64,000 bases of DNA from an uncultured Clostridia bacterium (GTDB lineage Bacteria > Bacillota > Clostridia > TANB77 > CAG-508), in the NCBI GenBank assembly GCA_948805675.1, contig CAQIBN010000006.1, forward strand, positions 1 to 64,000, given 5' to 3'. How positions within the stretch are numbered: position 1 is the stretch's first letter; each line of letters opens with the position of its first letter. Under the pieces are notes generated by a model. The model searched no databases. It was not told the origin of the DNA and saw only the letters and a program-made list of their open reading frames with translations. Shown here one piece after another: positions 1-8,858 of this stretch. Both the position numbers and the translations under genes were made by a program.

Positions 1-1
1 T

Positions 2-496
2 TGGTGTAAGAAAAACGAACTAACTTATATAAAAGAATTTGATAAAATGAAAAAGGAATATGATTTAAAAGGCACTATTAGAAGTAATAGCAATATCATG
101 TGTGAAATGATGATTACTTCTGATAATGCTTTTTTTAATAAGATTGGTTTAGAAGAAACAAAACGATATTTCAAAGAAAGCTATAAATTTGTATGTGATT
201 ATAAAAATCTTGGAGAGAAATATATTGTATCAGCAGCAGTACATTTAGATGAAATCACACCACATATGCACCTAGTATATATTCCTATAATTCATACAAA
301 AGATAAAGAAGTAAAAGACATTGATAAAATATGTTGCAGAGATTTTTGGAAAGGTAGAGATAGTTACAGACAACTACAAAATGCTTTTCACAAATATATA
401 ACTTCAAAAGGCTTTGATTTAGAGCGAGGTTTACCAGTAGAAGAAACTGGAGCAAAACACGAAGAAATAGAAAAAGAGTGGAATTTAGAAAGATAA
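2..496 (+). pseudogene. MobV/Pre-type plasmid mobilization relaxase remnant, open at window edge
   Basis: The frame is open from the first bases of the window to the stop at 496. It contains the MobV relaxase histidine motif HLDEITPHMH, followed by CCRDFWKGRDSY and a GFDLERG segment typical of Pre/Mob proteins, which nick oriT during plasmid or element mobilization. Complete MobV proteins are much longer, with a coiled C-terminal half. Here the frame ends soon after the relaxase core with KEWNLER, so the C-terminus is lost. The N-terminal end lies outside the window; the ATG at 47 is internal. It is best read as a decayed relic of an integrated mobilizable element, consistent with the accessory genes that follow. 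Confidence 0.75.
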
Positions 497-522
497 TACC
501 TTCTTAATTTTATTAGTCATAA

Positions 523-559
523 ATTTATAAAGACCATTCAAAGAGTGGTCTTTATAAAT
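523..559. terminator. Bidirectional intrinsic terminator
   Basis: A perfect 14-bp stem (523-536 with 546-559, containing AAAGACCA / TGGTCTTT) and a 9-nt loop sits between the convergent Mob remnant and the MFS gene, and can serve both. Confidence 0.75.
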
Positions 560-567
560 AATTCTCA

Positions 568-1797
568 TTAATCTTTTAGTTTTTCTAAATTTTTACACAT
601 TTTTTTGTTTACAATAATTTCAATAATAGACAATATTAACAATATAAATTCTATAACTATTAATTCGTATTTCATCAAAATTAATGTAAATGCTCCACTT
701 AATAATAATTGTCCTAATTTTCTATACACTTCAATATCTATCATTATTTTCTGTTGTTCATCTTTTTTAGTAATTTTTAAAGCTGTATCTTCAATATATA
801 CTTGAAAAGAATCTCTAACTGCAAGTATCAAGAAAAAGCCTGAAGACATTATTATTACTTTAAGCATAAAATTAAATTCTATAAAATGACCTAAAATCAA
901 TAATGCAAATGACATACATTCTAAAAAGGTTAATACTATACTCATTTTATCTTTAATTTTTAAATATAATTTACCAAATATCATATTTCCAAATATTCTA
1001 GCAATTCTTGATATAAATACAATTATTGTTATGTAATAAGTCACCATTTCTATAGATAATACTTTTTGAAAATCATATTGCATAAACAATTTACTATTGT
1101 TTTGCCCCATTTTTATTATTGAGTAAAATATTGCATTAGATAATATTACAAAGAAAATAGTAGATGTTAATTCAATCTTCTTATCCTTGTTTGTCTTAAT
1201 TTCTTCGTTATTATTTTCCTCTTTTACTTGTACTTCATAAAATTTAAAAGATATTATAAATATTATAAAATATATTATAAGCGATATATACATTGGCAAA
1301 TATTTATTTACATTAAATAAATACCCTGAGATTAATGCAGTTATCATTGTTGTAATTCCATACATTACTTTTGCTTTATTTCTTACAGTATAATATTCAT
1401 CTTTCTTACCTAAATAGATTAAATCATTTCTTAATAAAATACTTGTCATATTCCAAAACATAAACGCTAATTCATTTATAATCTTATATATTATCAATGA
1501 AATAAATGATTTTCCAAATGTTAATATTACTGATGATAAAAGTAACATTAATGCTCCTAATCTTATTGAATTAGCATTCCCTATTCTTTTGGTTACTTTT
1601 ACTATTATCTTTTGTGATAATATACATATTAACAATCCTATCATTGTCATTGCAGATATTTGTCTTGCATTTAGTCCTTTTACTAATGTTAAAAATAAAG
1701 TATCTATTGGCACAAAAAATATTAAATCTGCTGAAAGTGCATAGAATGTAGGATACAATTTTATACTTCTTCTAATTTTCGATATGTTTTGTTCCAT
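568..1797 (-). CDS. Major facilitator superfamily transporter
   Basis: A 409-residue integral membrane protein with about twelve hydrophobic segments in two halves, split by a charged loop near residues 190-210 (EENNNEEIKTNKDKK). The overall form is that of an MFS permease or efflux protein. I see no motif that fixes the substrate. The ATG at 1797 has GGAG upstream. It is followed by a terminator hairpin and stands alone in an accessory region next to a mobilization-gene remnant and an MNT/HEPN pair, so it may have been acquired. The family call is secure from topology; the function is unknown. Confidence 0.65.
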   Translation of the reverse strand: MEQNISKIRRSIKLYPTFYALSADLIFFVPIDTLFLTLVKGLNARQISAMTMIGLLICILSQKIIVKVTKRIGNANSIRLGALMLLLSSVILTFGKSFISLIIYKIINELAFMFWNMTSILLRNDLIYLGKKDEYYTVRNKAKVMYGITTMITALISGYLFNVNKYLPMYISLIIYFIIFIISFKFYEVQVKEENNNEEIKTNKDKKIELTSTIFFVILSNAIFYSIIKMGQNNSKLFMQYDFQKVLSIEMVTYYITIIVFISRIARIFGNMIFGKLYLKIKDKMSIVLTFLECMSFALLILGHFIEFNFMLKVIIMSSGFFLILAVRDSFQVYIEDTALKITKKDEQQKIMIDIEVYRKLGQLLLSGAFTLILMKYELIVIEFILLILSIIEIIVNKKMCKNLEKLKD

Positions 1798-1837
1798 TTT
1801 TTGCTCCTAACATTAAAGTATTGTATTTATTTTTACC

Positions 1838-2155
1838 TTATGCTACTTTTATTCCTGTATCGATTATTTCTTGCACAAAAGGATTTCCTTCTTCAAAATC
1901 TTTTACTTTTATTGGGTGTGGCTCTATTCTTAAATCTATATTTTGTGTCAACATCATTAATTCCACCATTAAATCAAAAACATTATTATCACTATTAATA
2001 ATAATAGCTACATCTATATCACTATCTTCGTGATTTGTTCCTTTTGCATAAGAACCAAATAAATATACTTCTTGAATATTATAATGTTTTGATATTTCTT
2101 TAATATATTCTTCTACACTTTTTAAAATATCTATATCAACATTTCTTTTAACCAT
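1838..2155 (-). CDS. MNT-type nucleotidyltransferase (antitoxin of an MNT/HEPN pair)
   Basis: A 105-residue minimal nucleotidyltransferase with the signature GSYAKGTNHEDSDIDVAI at about residues 35-52, where GS and the D-x-D carboxylates form the active site. In the MNT/HEPN toxin-antitoxin family this protein AMPylates tyrosines of the HEPN RNase partner and so blocks it. The gene overlaps the 3' end of the HEPN gene by 25 bp and has GAGGAG as its ribosome site within that gene, indicating translational coupling. HEPN-first order is common for the pair. Function is inferred from the family; activity here is untested. Confidence 0.8.
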   Translation of the reverse strand: MVKRNVDIDILKSVEEYIKEISKHYNIQEVYLFGSYAKGTNHEDSDIDVAIIINSDNNVFDLMVELMMLTQNIDLRIEPHPIKVKDFEEGNPFVQEIIDTGIKVA

Positions 2156-2526
2156 GACCTAATCTCCTCTATATTTTTTATTTGTTCAGATGTATATTCT
2201 TTCGTACATCTTTCATAAAACTCATTTTTATAATCTTCATATCTTGCACTTATATTAAATGAATTACAAGTCATTAAAATTTTTGTCTTTCTCTCATCTA
2301 ATTCAATATTACATCTCTCTGCTAATATATTCAAATTATGAATTTTAGGTGGATATGGGTTATCTGTATTTACTTTTGCATATATTGCTTTTAATAATTT
2401 TTCAATTGTTAAATGTCCTATAAATAAAGCCCATGTATATTGTTCTGTTTCAAAATTCTTTTTCATTGATTCATAATCTCTATCAGAACTTTCAATCCAA
2501 TAATTCATTAAATCTACACTATTCAT
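2131..2526 (-). CDS. HEPN domain protein (toxin of an MNT/HEPN pair)
   Basis: A 131-residue helical protein starting at the ATG at 2526, which has GAAAGGAAG upstream; a longer TTG start at 2544 would place that site inside the gene. The sequence matches HEPN proteins: an N-terminal helix with YWIESSDRDYESM, a core GHLTIEKLLKAIY and a C-terminal segment FNISARYEDYKNEF. HEPN toxins are RNases or nucleotide-modifying proteins restrained by the linked nucleotidyltransferase. The canonical Rx4-6H motif is not obvious, as in several members of this subfamily, so nuclease activity is not certain. It lies in an accessory region beside mobile-element remnants. Confidence 0.75.
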   Translation of the reverse strand: MNSVDLMNYWIESSDRDYESMKKNFETEQYTWALFIGHLTIEKLLKAIYAKVNTDNPYPPKIHNLNILAERCNIELDERKTKILMTCNSFNISARYEDYKNEFYERCTKEYTSEQIKNIEEIRSWLKEMLI

Positions 2527-2608
2527 ACTTTTTCTTCCTTTCAATCTATTCTTATTATAGCATTAAAGTTAAATTTTTACTACATATTATTGACAATTTT
2601 TTGTAAAG

Positions 2609-3013
2609 TTATTTATTTTCTTGTAACCACTTATAAACCTCATTTTCAGTAAGTTCTCCATGTTTTAGTTTAGTAATCTTTTCTTTCGCTTGTTTTTTCC
2701 AAGTTTCAAATTCTTTCTTTAGTTTTTTGTCATCTTTGTTTTTATTAACAATACCGAATTTTCGTTGATATGTTTTTCTGTATTCTGTATATGCTGATTT
2801 TTCTTGTAATCTCTTGTTATAAGAAAATATTGCTCCTTTTTCTCTACAAGTTTTTCCGTTTTCTTTTGGATAATCACAATAAATCTCATCTAATCTTGAG
2901 TTTGGTATAAAATACATTCCACAGTTTTGACATTTCTTTATTGGGTAATTATCTGTTTTTGATAATTCTTCTAATATGGCATAGCAAACACTTGATTCAA
3001 GTGAAGAAAAAAG
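2609..3013 (-). pseudogene. DUF6076-like protein, C-terminal remnant
   Basis: The in-frame ATG at 2917 is not the real start. The frame continues upstream with coding character to about 3013 (a stop lies at 3038-3040) and contributes a zinc-ribbon-like CQNCG immediately before YFIPNSRLDEIYC. The Cys-x2-Cys plus YFIP...EIYCDYP pattern and the charged tail resemble the C-terminal part of DUF6076 family proteins, common in Clostridia mobile regions. The N-terminal portion is absent and no start with a ribosome site is seen, so this is a 5'-truncated relic. The function of the family is unknown. Confidence 0.55.
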
Positions 3014-3156
3014 TACAAAATTCTTATGAATTTGTACTCATTTTTATTCGTAAGACGCAAAACGATACTCAAACCCTTTATTTTAGGCATAAGCATTTTA
3101 AGTAAGAGATAAAAAAGAGCCCTGGGTGGGCAAAAATGGTCAAAAACCTATATACA

Positions 3157-3186
3157 AAGCAGTAATCTATTTAGATTACTGCTTTT
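3157..3186. terminator. Hairpin, likely terminator
   Basis: A 14-bp stem AAAGCAGTAATCTA / TAGATTACTGCTTT with a 2-nt loop lies in the otherwise gene-free stretch 3041-3284. It probably ended a gene now lost from this accessory region. Confidence 0.55.
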
Positions 3187-3284
3187 CTTTAAAAAATCTA
3201 AAATATTTGAAATTACTAATTTTATATTTTATAATAATTATAGAAAATAAGAAACAATCAAGTATGGTTACTAAATACAAATTT

Positions 3285-3316
3285 AATCCCCAGAAGTTTT
3301 AACACTTCTGGGGATT
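3285..3316. terminator. Intrinsic terminator downstream of the heptad-repeat gene
   Basis: A 13-bp stem AATCCCCAGAAGT / ACTTCTGGGGATT begins 19 bp past the stop of the minus-strand gene at 3335. Confidence 0.7.
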
Positions 3317-3334
3317 TTGTTTAAATTGATATGC

Positions 3335-3769
3335 CTATTTTTTACAACTATCATTTAGCGCCTCGCAGATATCCTTTAAAGCTTCCTCGATATCACAGAT
3401 TCCTTCACAAATATCTCTTTTACCTTCGCAAATTCTACCTCTAATAATATCTCTTAATCCTTCACAAATATCCCTTAGTCCTTCTTCTATATCACAAATA
3501 GCTTCTTGTATTTTTCTTCTTGTTTCACAACTTATATTACATTCAATACATCTAAAACCTCTGATTATATCACATAAGCCCTCTCTTATATCACAAATAC
3601 CTTCATTGATGTCTCTTATTCCTTCACAAAACCTATTTTTACAAATATCATCTAGTCCTTCTTTAATGTCTTTTATTCCCTCTTGAATATCTATTATACC
3701 TTCTTCAATACAACAAACTCCTTGACAAGAATTATTATTTCTTCCTTTACAACATTTTCTATTCCACAT
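3335..3769 (-). CDS. Cysteine-rich heptad-repeat protein of unknown function
   Basis: About 144 residues made almost entirely of a seven-residue unit of the form I-x-[ED]-[GA]-[IL]-x-D (for example IQEGIKD, IREGLCD, ICEGLRD), interrupted by Cys/Arg-rich segments and preceded by a short Cys/Arg/Asn-rich head. Many units carry cysteine at the second position (DICEG). I chose the ATG at 3769, which has AGAAAGAG at good spacing; a TTG at 3778 would sit on that site. A regular heptad with I and I/L suggests an amphipathic helical rod or solenoid; the cysteines could bind metal or cross-link. No signal peptide or membrane segment is seen. I do not recognise a family. A Spo0A-box-like site lies 60 bp upstream. 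Confidence 0.7.
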   Translation of the reverse strand: MWNRKCCKGRNNNSCQGVCCIEEGIIDIQEGIKDIKEGLDDICKNRFCEGIRDINEGICDIREGLCDIIRGFRCIECNISCETRRKIQEAICDIEEGLRDICEGLRDIIRGRICEGKRDICEGICDIEEALKDICEALNDSCKK

Positions 3770-3829
3770 ACAAATCAACTCTTTCTTATAATTTACCTAA
3801 TTAAAGGTATATTATAATATATGAAAAAA

Positions 3830-3836
3830 TGTCGAA
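3830..3836 (+). promoter_or_regulatory. Spo0A-box-like site
   Basis: TGTCGAA matches the core of the Spo0A box. It lies between uvrC and the start of the heptad-repeat gene, about 60 bp upstream of the latter. A 7-mer can occur by chance; weight comes from the intergenic bias of this motif in the window. Confidence 0.35.
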
Positions 3837-3849
3837 ATTGTTAAAATAA

Positions 3850-5664
3850 TTAATTATTCTGATTTCTATCCAAGGTGTATACAAAACTTTCCTTTATCTT
3901 TTTAGCAAGTTCCATATTTATTCCCTTTACTTTTGCTATTTCTTCTACTTCTGCTTGTTTTATTTTCTCTACACTACCAAAGGTTTTAAGTAAACTTGCC
4001 TTTTTCATTGTTCCTATTCCTTGAACCTTATCTAACTCTGATTTTGTTATTGCTGCATCTCTTAATTTCTTATGATACCCTATTGCAACACCATGTACAG
4101 AATCCTGAAACATAGTTATTGTGTTCATTAGCTTATCAGATAATTCTAATTCTCTTCTTGTATTATCCATTAAAGCTCTTGTTTGATGTTTCTCATTTTT
4201 AACCATTCCATAAATTGGTATATTTAAATTTAACATTTTTACTACTTCTTCTGCTCCTCTTATTTGTGTTATACCTCCATCTACAAATATTACATCTGGA
4301 AGCCTTCCAAAACTACTTTTATCATTCTCTATAGAATGTTTTAATCTTCTTTCTATTACCTCTTTCATACATGCTGGGTCATCTTGACTAAAAACAGTTT
4401 TTATTTTAAATCTTTTTGATAATCTTTTTTTTATTATTCCATCTAACATAACACACATTCCAGCAACCATATATGTTCCAGAAATATTTGAAATATCAAA
4501 ACATTCTATCTTTCTTGGAATTTTTTCCATTCCTAAAACTTCTTTCAATTCATTTATCACACTATATTTATCTTTTTCTTTGTTATCTAGTGTAATCTTA
4601 GCATTTTTTTCTGCCATTTCTACAAGTCTTAATTTTTCTCCCTTTTTAGGTGATTTTATCTCTACTTTTCTATCTATTCTACTTGTTAATAAATATTCTA
4701 TAATTTCTTTATCTTCTATTTCTTCTTTCATCATAATCTTATTTGGTAAAATTGGTCTTGTCATATAAAATTGTTTAATAAAGCTTGAAAAAATTTCACT
4801 ATCTGTTTCATCATTTAACCCCTCAAAGAAGAAATGTTCCCTTCCTATCATTTTACTTCCTCTTACAAAGAAAATCTCTATACATACTTCTAATTCATTT
4901 CTAGCAATTCCTATTACATCAATATCATTTTCAGATATATTAGATACCTTTTGTCTTTCTGAAATTCGCTCAATTGCAATTTTTTTATCTCTTAAATACG
5001 CAGCTTTTTCATACTCCTGTTTTGCTGATTCTTCCATCATTTGTGACTCTAATTGTTTAATTAATTTTTCTGTTTTTCCCTCTAAAATATCTATTATTTC
5101 ATTTATTTGTTCTCTATATTCTTCTTTAGAAATATATCCCATACATGGAGCCAAACACTTCTTTATATGATAATTTAAACATGGTCTATCTTTATATTTA
5201 AAACTTTTACATTGTCTTACCTTAAATTTTGTTTTTATAAAATCTACCATTTCTTTTGCACTACCACTACTTGCATATGGTCCAAAATATCTTGCACCAT
5301 CATTTAAAATTCTTCTTGTTATATATATATCTGGATAATCAGATTTCACATTTATTTTAATATATGGATATGTTTTATCATCTTTTAATAAAACATTAAA
5401 TTTAGGCATATTTTTCTTTATTAAATTACATTCCAAAATTAATGCTTCTGCTTCATTATCTGTAACAATATATTCAAAATGGTGTACCAAAGAAACCATG
5501 TTTTCTATTCTTTTTGTTTTATTATTCTTTCTAAAATATTGCCTTACTCTATTTCTTAAAGATATAGCTTTTCCAACATAAATAATTTTATCATCTTTAT
5601 CATGCATAATATATACACCTGGTTTATGTGGAAGTTTCTTTAATTCAGCTTCTATATCAAACAT
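3850..5664 (-). CDS. uvrC: Excinuclease ABC subunit C
   Basis: A 604-residue protein matching UvrC over its normal length. The N-terminal GIY-YIG nuclease domain (GVYIMHDKDDKIIYVGKA, residues 15-32) makes the 3' incision. It is followed by the Cys-rich segment CLNYHIKKCLAPC, a UVR motif around 200-235, the RNase H-like domain for the 5' incision (ECFDISNISG, VDGG) and C-terminal HhH motifs (VQGIGTMKKASLL). It incises DNA beside lesions with UvrAB in nucleotide excision repair. The ATG at 5664 has GAAAGAGG upstream. It stands as a single gene. No CGG codon is present. Confidence 0.95.
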   Translation of the reverse strand: MFDIEAELKKLPHKPGVYIMHDKDDKIIYVGKAISLRNRVRQYFRKNNKTKRIENMVSLVHHFEYIVTDNEAEALILECNLIKKNMPKFNVLLKDDKTYPYIKINVKSDYPDIYITRRILNDGARYFGPYASSGSAKEMVDFIKTKFKVRQCKSFKYKDRPCLNYHIKKCLAPCMGYISKEEYREQINEIIDILEGKTEKLIKQLESQMMEESAKQEYEKAAYLRDKKIAIERISERQKVSNISENDIDVIGIARNELEVCIEIFFVRGSKMIGREHFFFEGLNDETDSEIFSSFIKQFYMTRPILPNKIMMKEEIEDKEIIEYLLTSRIDRKVEIKSPKKGEKLRLVEMAEKNAKITLDNKEKDKYSVINELKEVLGMEKIPRKIECFDISNISGTYMVAGMCVMLDGIIKKRLSKRFKIKTVFSQDDPACMKEVIERRLKHSIENDKSSFGRLPDVIFVDGGITQIRGAEEVVKMLNLNIPIYGMVKNEKHQTRALMDNTRRELELSDKLMNTITMFQDSVHGVAIGYHKKLRDAAITKSELDKVQGIGTMKKASLLKTFGSVEKIKQAEVEEIAKVKGINMELAKKIKESFVYTLDRNQNN

Positions 5665-6047
5665 AAATATCCTCTTTCTATTAATTATATATTATATCAT
5701 TTACATATTTATTTTTTTAGCATATCCATTCTATAGATTTACAATTCTATCATATGAAGATATATCATCTAAAATTTGTTCGAAATCTTTTAAATAACTA
5801 AAAATTACCAATCTTTAACTTTTCTTCTACATCAAAAAACTCTAAATTTATAATATAATTATGTTAATCTTCTAAATTATATTTATAACCATCTATATTC
5901 ACTATCTTCAGTTTTATCATTTTTATTCACTTCACTTTCTTAGATAACTTACTATACTGTGTTTCAATTATATCATAAAAAACAAATAATTTTCAACTTA
6001 ATTACCTGCGTTACTTATTGTGATTTTTCGAGATGATTATATTATAA
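5665..6047. other. Gene-free stretch
   Basis: About 380 AT-rich bases upstream of uvrC in which I find no supported gene, RNA motif or repeat. Confidence 0.5.
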
Positions 6048-6078
6048 ATAAAAAGAAGCAAATCGTTCAATCTGCTTC
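6048..6078 (-). terminator. Intrinsic terminator of the VanZ-like gene
   Basis: On the minus strand a GAAGCA / TGCTTC stem is followed by a run of T residues, about 65 bp past the stop of the VanZ-like gene. Confidence 0.55.
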
Positions 6079-6143
6079 CTCTATTGGTCAAAAAGTAATA
6101 TTTTGATTTTATTCTTTAACTGGTATATCTTTTAAATATTTCT

Positions 6144-6686
6144 CTATTGTTTTCCTTTATAATAAATTAATTTATTCCACCATTTTTTCTTTTTGAATAT
6201 CATATTGCAAATTTTAAATATACAATAACCAATAATTCCACCTAATAAGTTTGTAATAATATCATTTATATCTGCTGATCTACCAATAAAATATTGGAAA
6301 AACTCAACACTAAATGTTAGCACAAATACCATTACAGTTGTTTTATACAGTTTTCTTTTATTTTTAAAAACAACAGGAATAAAAAATCCTAAAGGCACAA
6401 ACATCATAATATTAGGTATAACCTCTACTATAATCTGATTTATATCATCTTTCCAATTAAATGGTACTAAATTTAATATATACTGTTCTGGATGAAAAGT
6501 AATTGGTACAAATAAAATAGTAGCAAATATTATTAGAAATATAGAACAACATAGTCCTAAATTACCAAATTGTCTAATTATATTTTTTCCTTTTTTCTTT
6601 AGAATCATTAAAACTGGAAAATATAATATAGTTATTATCATAATAAAAATTATTGCTAATCTAATATAAGCCTCTATTCTATGCAT
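6144..6686 (-). CDS. VanZ-like family membrane protein
   Basis: A 180-residue protein with about five membrane segments and the VanZ-family pattern LVPF...NIMMFVPLGFFIP...EFFQYFIGRSADINDIITN. The conserved glutamate (VEFFQ) and the aspartates of the DINDIITN segment are present. VanZ gives low-level teicoplanin resistance in enterococci; most chromosomal homologues have unknown roles at the cell envelope. ATG at 6686 has AAGGAG upstream. It lies 36 bp after the ABC permease, so it may be the last gene of the sigma/ABC operon. A terminator follows. Confidence 0.8.
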   Translation of the reverse strand: MHRIEAYIRLAIIFIMIITILYFPVLMILKKKGKNIIRQFGNLGLCCSIFLIIFATILFVPITFHPEQYILNLVPFNWKDDINQIIVEVIPNIMMFVPLGFFIPVVFKNKRKLYKTTVMVFVLTFSVEFFQYFIGRSADINDIITNLLGGIIGYCIFKICNMIFKKKKWWNKLIYYKGKQ

Positions 6687-6721
6687 ATTTTTTCTCCTTA
6701 AAATTATATACTCTTACTTTA

Positions 6722-7965
6722 TTATTCTACTTGATGTTTACTATATGTTTTCTTTGCACAAATTAAAGCTGTAACCATCATAAAAATATAAGTAATTATA
6801 GTCATCATAGGTAAATCAATAATAATATTTCCAAACTTATATGATACCATTTGAGCAAAGTTTGAGTAAATTGCATTATATGGCATTAAGAATAATATTT
6901 TATTTAATATTCCAAAAGCTGATTTTATTGTTAAAAATACTGGTAGCATAATAATAGCAATGTCTATTACTAATACAGTCATAGGATTTTTAAGTTTAGA
7001 TGATAAGAATAATGTTAGTCCTACCATTCCAAACAATACTGTATATGAAATCGCTATATTATATAAAAGTGATTGGAAGAAAGTTAATGCATATGGGCTT
7101 AATATATTAGAAAGTTGTATTGGTAAATTTCCTCCATCTGTACCAAACATCAAGAATACACTTCCGATTAGCAAATATTAAATATATTGTAAATACTATG
7201 CTAGCAAATATATAAGAAGCAATTATTTTTGCAGTTACACCTTTGCTTTTTCCATATTTTGTAGTTAATAGTATTTTATCTGTACCATTTTGATACTCTC
7301 CTGCAAAAACAGATGCTAAACATATACATATAGCAATTACTCCAATTATAAGCATTTCATAAGTACTATATAAATTAGAATATCCATAATAAAAGCCATA
7401 TTCAAATGGTGTTTTTGTGTTATTAGACTTCTCTAACCAATATTCCTTTTCTCCGAGTTGTATATGTTTTTCCTTCATAACTTTGATTTAATTTTTCTTG
7501 TATTCTCTGCCCTCTTGTTTCATAAAAATCTTTCTGTTCTTTCAAGTTTAGATTAAATAGTTCATTTATATAACTAGCATTATAATTTGAATATACACGG
7601 TTTATATTTGTTAATAAATTAAGTCTATTACTTAAATATTCATTATAAACTTTAGGATTAAAATCCGTTTCTCCATCACTATTGGTAATAAGGTTATTTG
7701 GATCATTGTGCAACTCTTGTAGTTTTTCTATTTCTTCTATAATTTTTTTATTTGTTAGAGTTCCAGATATTTCTTTTATTTGTTCTTTTCTAACACTAAT
7801 AGCCTCTTTTCCCTTATAAGATTTTCCACTCTTATCGGTTGCTAGAAAGTCTTTTCCTGACATAGAAAATAGTAATGTTATCAAAAACAAACAAACAATG
7901 ATTACAATAATATTCATTTTTTTACTAAGTAATTTTTTAAATTCAAATTTCACTAATGTTCCCAT
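6722..7965 (-). CDS. ABC-2 type transporter permease, read through two CGG +1 recoding sites
   Basis: Three overlapping open frames form one permease of about 413 residues if the C of two in-frame CGG triplets (7455-7453 and 7166-7164) is skipped. The merged protein has the ABC-2 form: an N-terminal membrane segment after KFEFKKLLSKK, a large extracytoplasmic domain, then about five C-terminal segments including MLIIGVIAICICLASVFAGE. At the junctions the text reads YTT-G-EKEYW and FAN-G-SVFLMFG. The ATG at 7965 has AAAGGA at better spacing than the ATG at 7974. It partners the ATPase encoded 20 bp upstream. The substrate is unknown; antimicrobial-peptide export or sensing would suit the ECF-sigma context. 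Read by the standard code this would be a pseudogene with two frameshifts. Confidence 0.75.
7164..7166 (-). other. CGG +1 recoding site in the ABC permease (second)
   Basis: Codons read ...TTT GCT AAT CGG AAG... in the incoming frame, which stops 19 codons later. Skipping the C gives AAT GGA AGT GTA and continues the membrane protein as FANGSVFLMFG. Confidence 0.8.
7453..7455 (-). other. CGG +1 recoding site in the ABC permease (first)
   Basis: Codons read ...ACA ACT CGG AGA... and stop 9 codons later. Skipping the C gives ACT GGA GAA AAG GAA TAT TGG (TTGEKEYW), which leads into the rest of the permease. Confidence 0.8.
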
Positions 7966-7985
7966 ATTGTTCATTCCTTTCTCTT

Positions 7986-8858
7986 TTATTTTTCACTATC
8001 TTGAAAGTATGCTAAATATAAATCTTCTAAGTTTGGCTCTACATTAACAGCATGTAAATATGGCTGCTTATCACTCACAATTCTTAATTCTGTACAATTA
8101 TTTTCTTGATGAATATTTATTATACAATATATGTTATTAAGTTCTGCCACTTCTTTTTTATCATATACACTACATTTCCATACCTTACCATTTAGGGCTT
8201 TTAAAAGTTCTTCTGGTGTTCCTTCTAATATTTTATTACCTTTTCTCATAACAATTATTCTATCTGCAATAAACTCTATATCTGACACAATATGAGTTGA
8301 TAATATAACAATTTTGTCTTGTGAAAAACTACTAATTAAATTTCTAAATTTTACTCTTTCTTTTGGGTCAAGTCCTGCTGTTGGCTCATCTAAGATTAGA
8401 ATCTTTGGATTGTTTAACATCGCTTGTGCAATTCCTAATCTTTGTTTCATTCCTCCAGAAAATGTCTTAATTTTTTGTTTTCTCTCATTCTCTAAATTAA
8501 CTATTTGTAACAGTTCATTTGCTCTTATTTCAGCCTTTCCTTTTGATATTCCCTTTAATGCAGCAATATACATTAAAAAGTCATAAGCTGTGAAATCTGG
8601 ATAATACCCAAAATCTTGTGGTAAATATCCTAGAGCTGCCCTATAATTTTCTCCTAGTTGTTTAATATCTTTTCCATTATATTTAATTTGACCAGAAGTT
8701 GGTTTTTGAATATCACATATCATTCTCATTAGTGTTGTTTTTCCTGCTCCATTTGCACCTAGTAATCCATAAACTCCTGGTTTTAAATTTATAGAAAATC
8801 TATCTACTGCAATTTTATTTTTATATTGTTTAGTTAGTCTATCTATTGTAAGTTCCAT
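7986..8858 (-). CDS. ABC transporter ATP-binding protein
   Basis: A 290-residue ATPase of the drug/bacteriocin-export class. Walker A is GANGAGKTT (about residues 34-42), the Q-loop lies in YLPQDFG, the signature is FSGGMKQR, Walker B is ILILDEPTAGLD and the switch histidine is in STHIV. It energises transport through the adjacent permease. ATG at 8858 follows AAAAGGAGG, and the gene overlaps the upstream membrane-protein gene by 16 bp, so the two are coupled. The C-terminal 80 residues are an accessory domain typical of this subfamily. No CGG codon is present, unlike its partner permease. Confidence 0.92.
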   Translation of the reverse strand: MELTIDRLTKQYKNKIAVDRFSINLKPGVYGLLGANGAGKTTLMRMICDIQKPTSGQIKYNGKDIKQLGENYRAALGYLPQDFGYYPDFTAYDFLMYIAALKGISKGKAEIRANELLQIVNLENERKQKIKTFSGGMKQRLGIAQAMLNNPKILILDEPTAGLDPKERVKFRNLISSFSQDKIVILSTHIVSDIEFIADRIIVMRKGNKILEGTPEELLKALNGKVWKCSVYDKKEVAELNNIYCIINIHQENNCTELRIVSDKQPYLHAVNVEPNLEDLYLAYFQDSEK

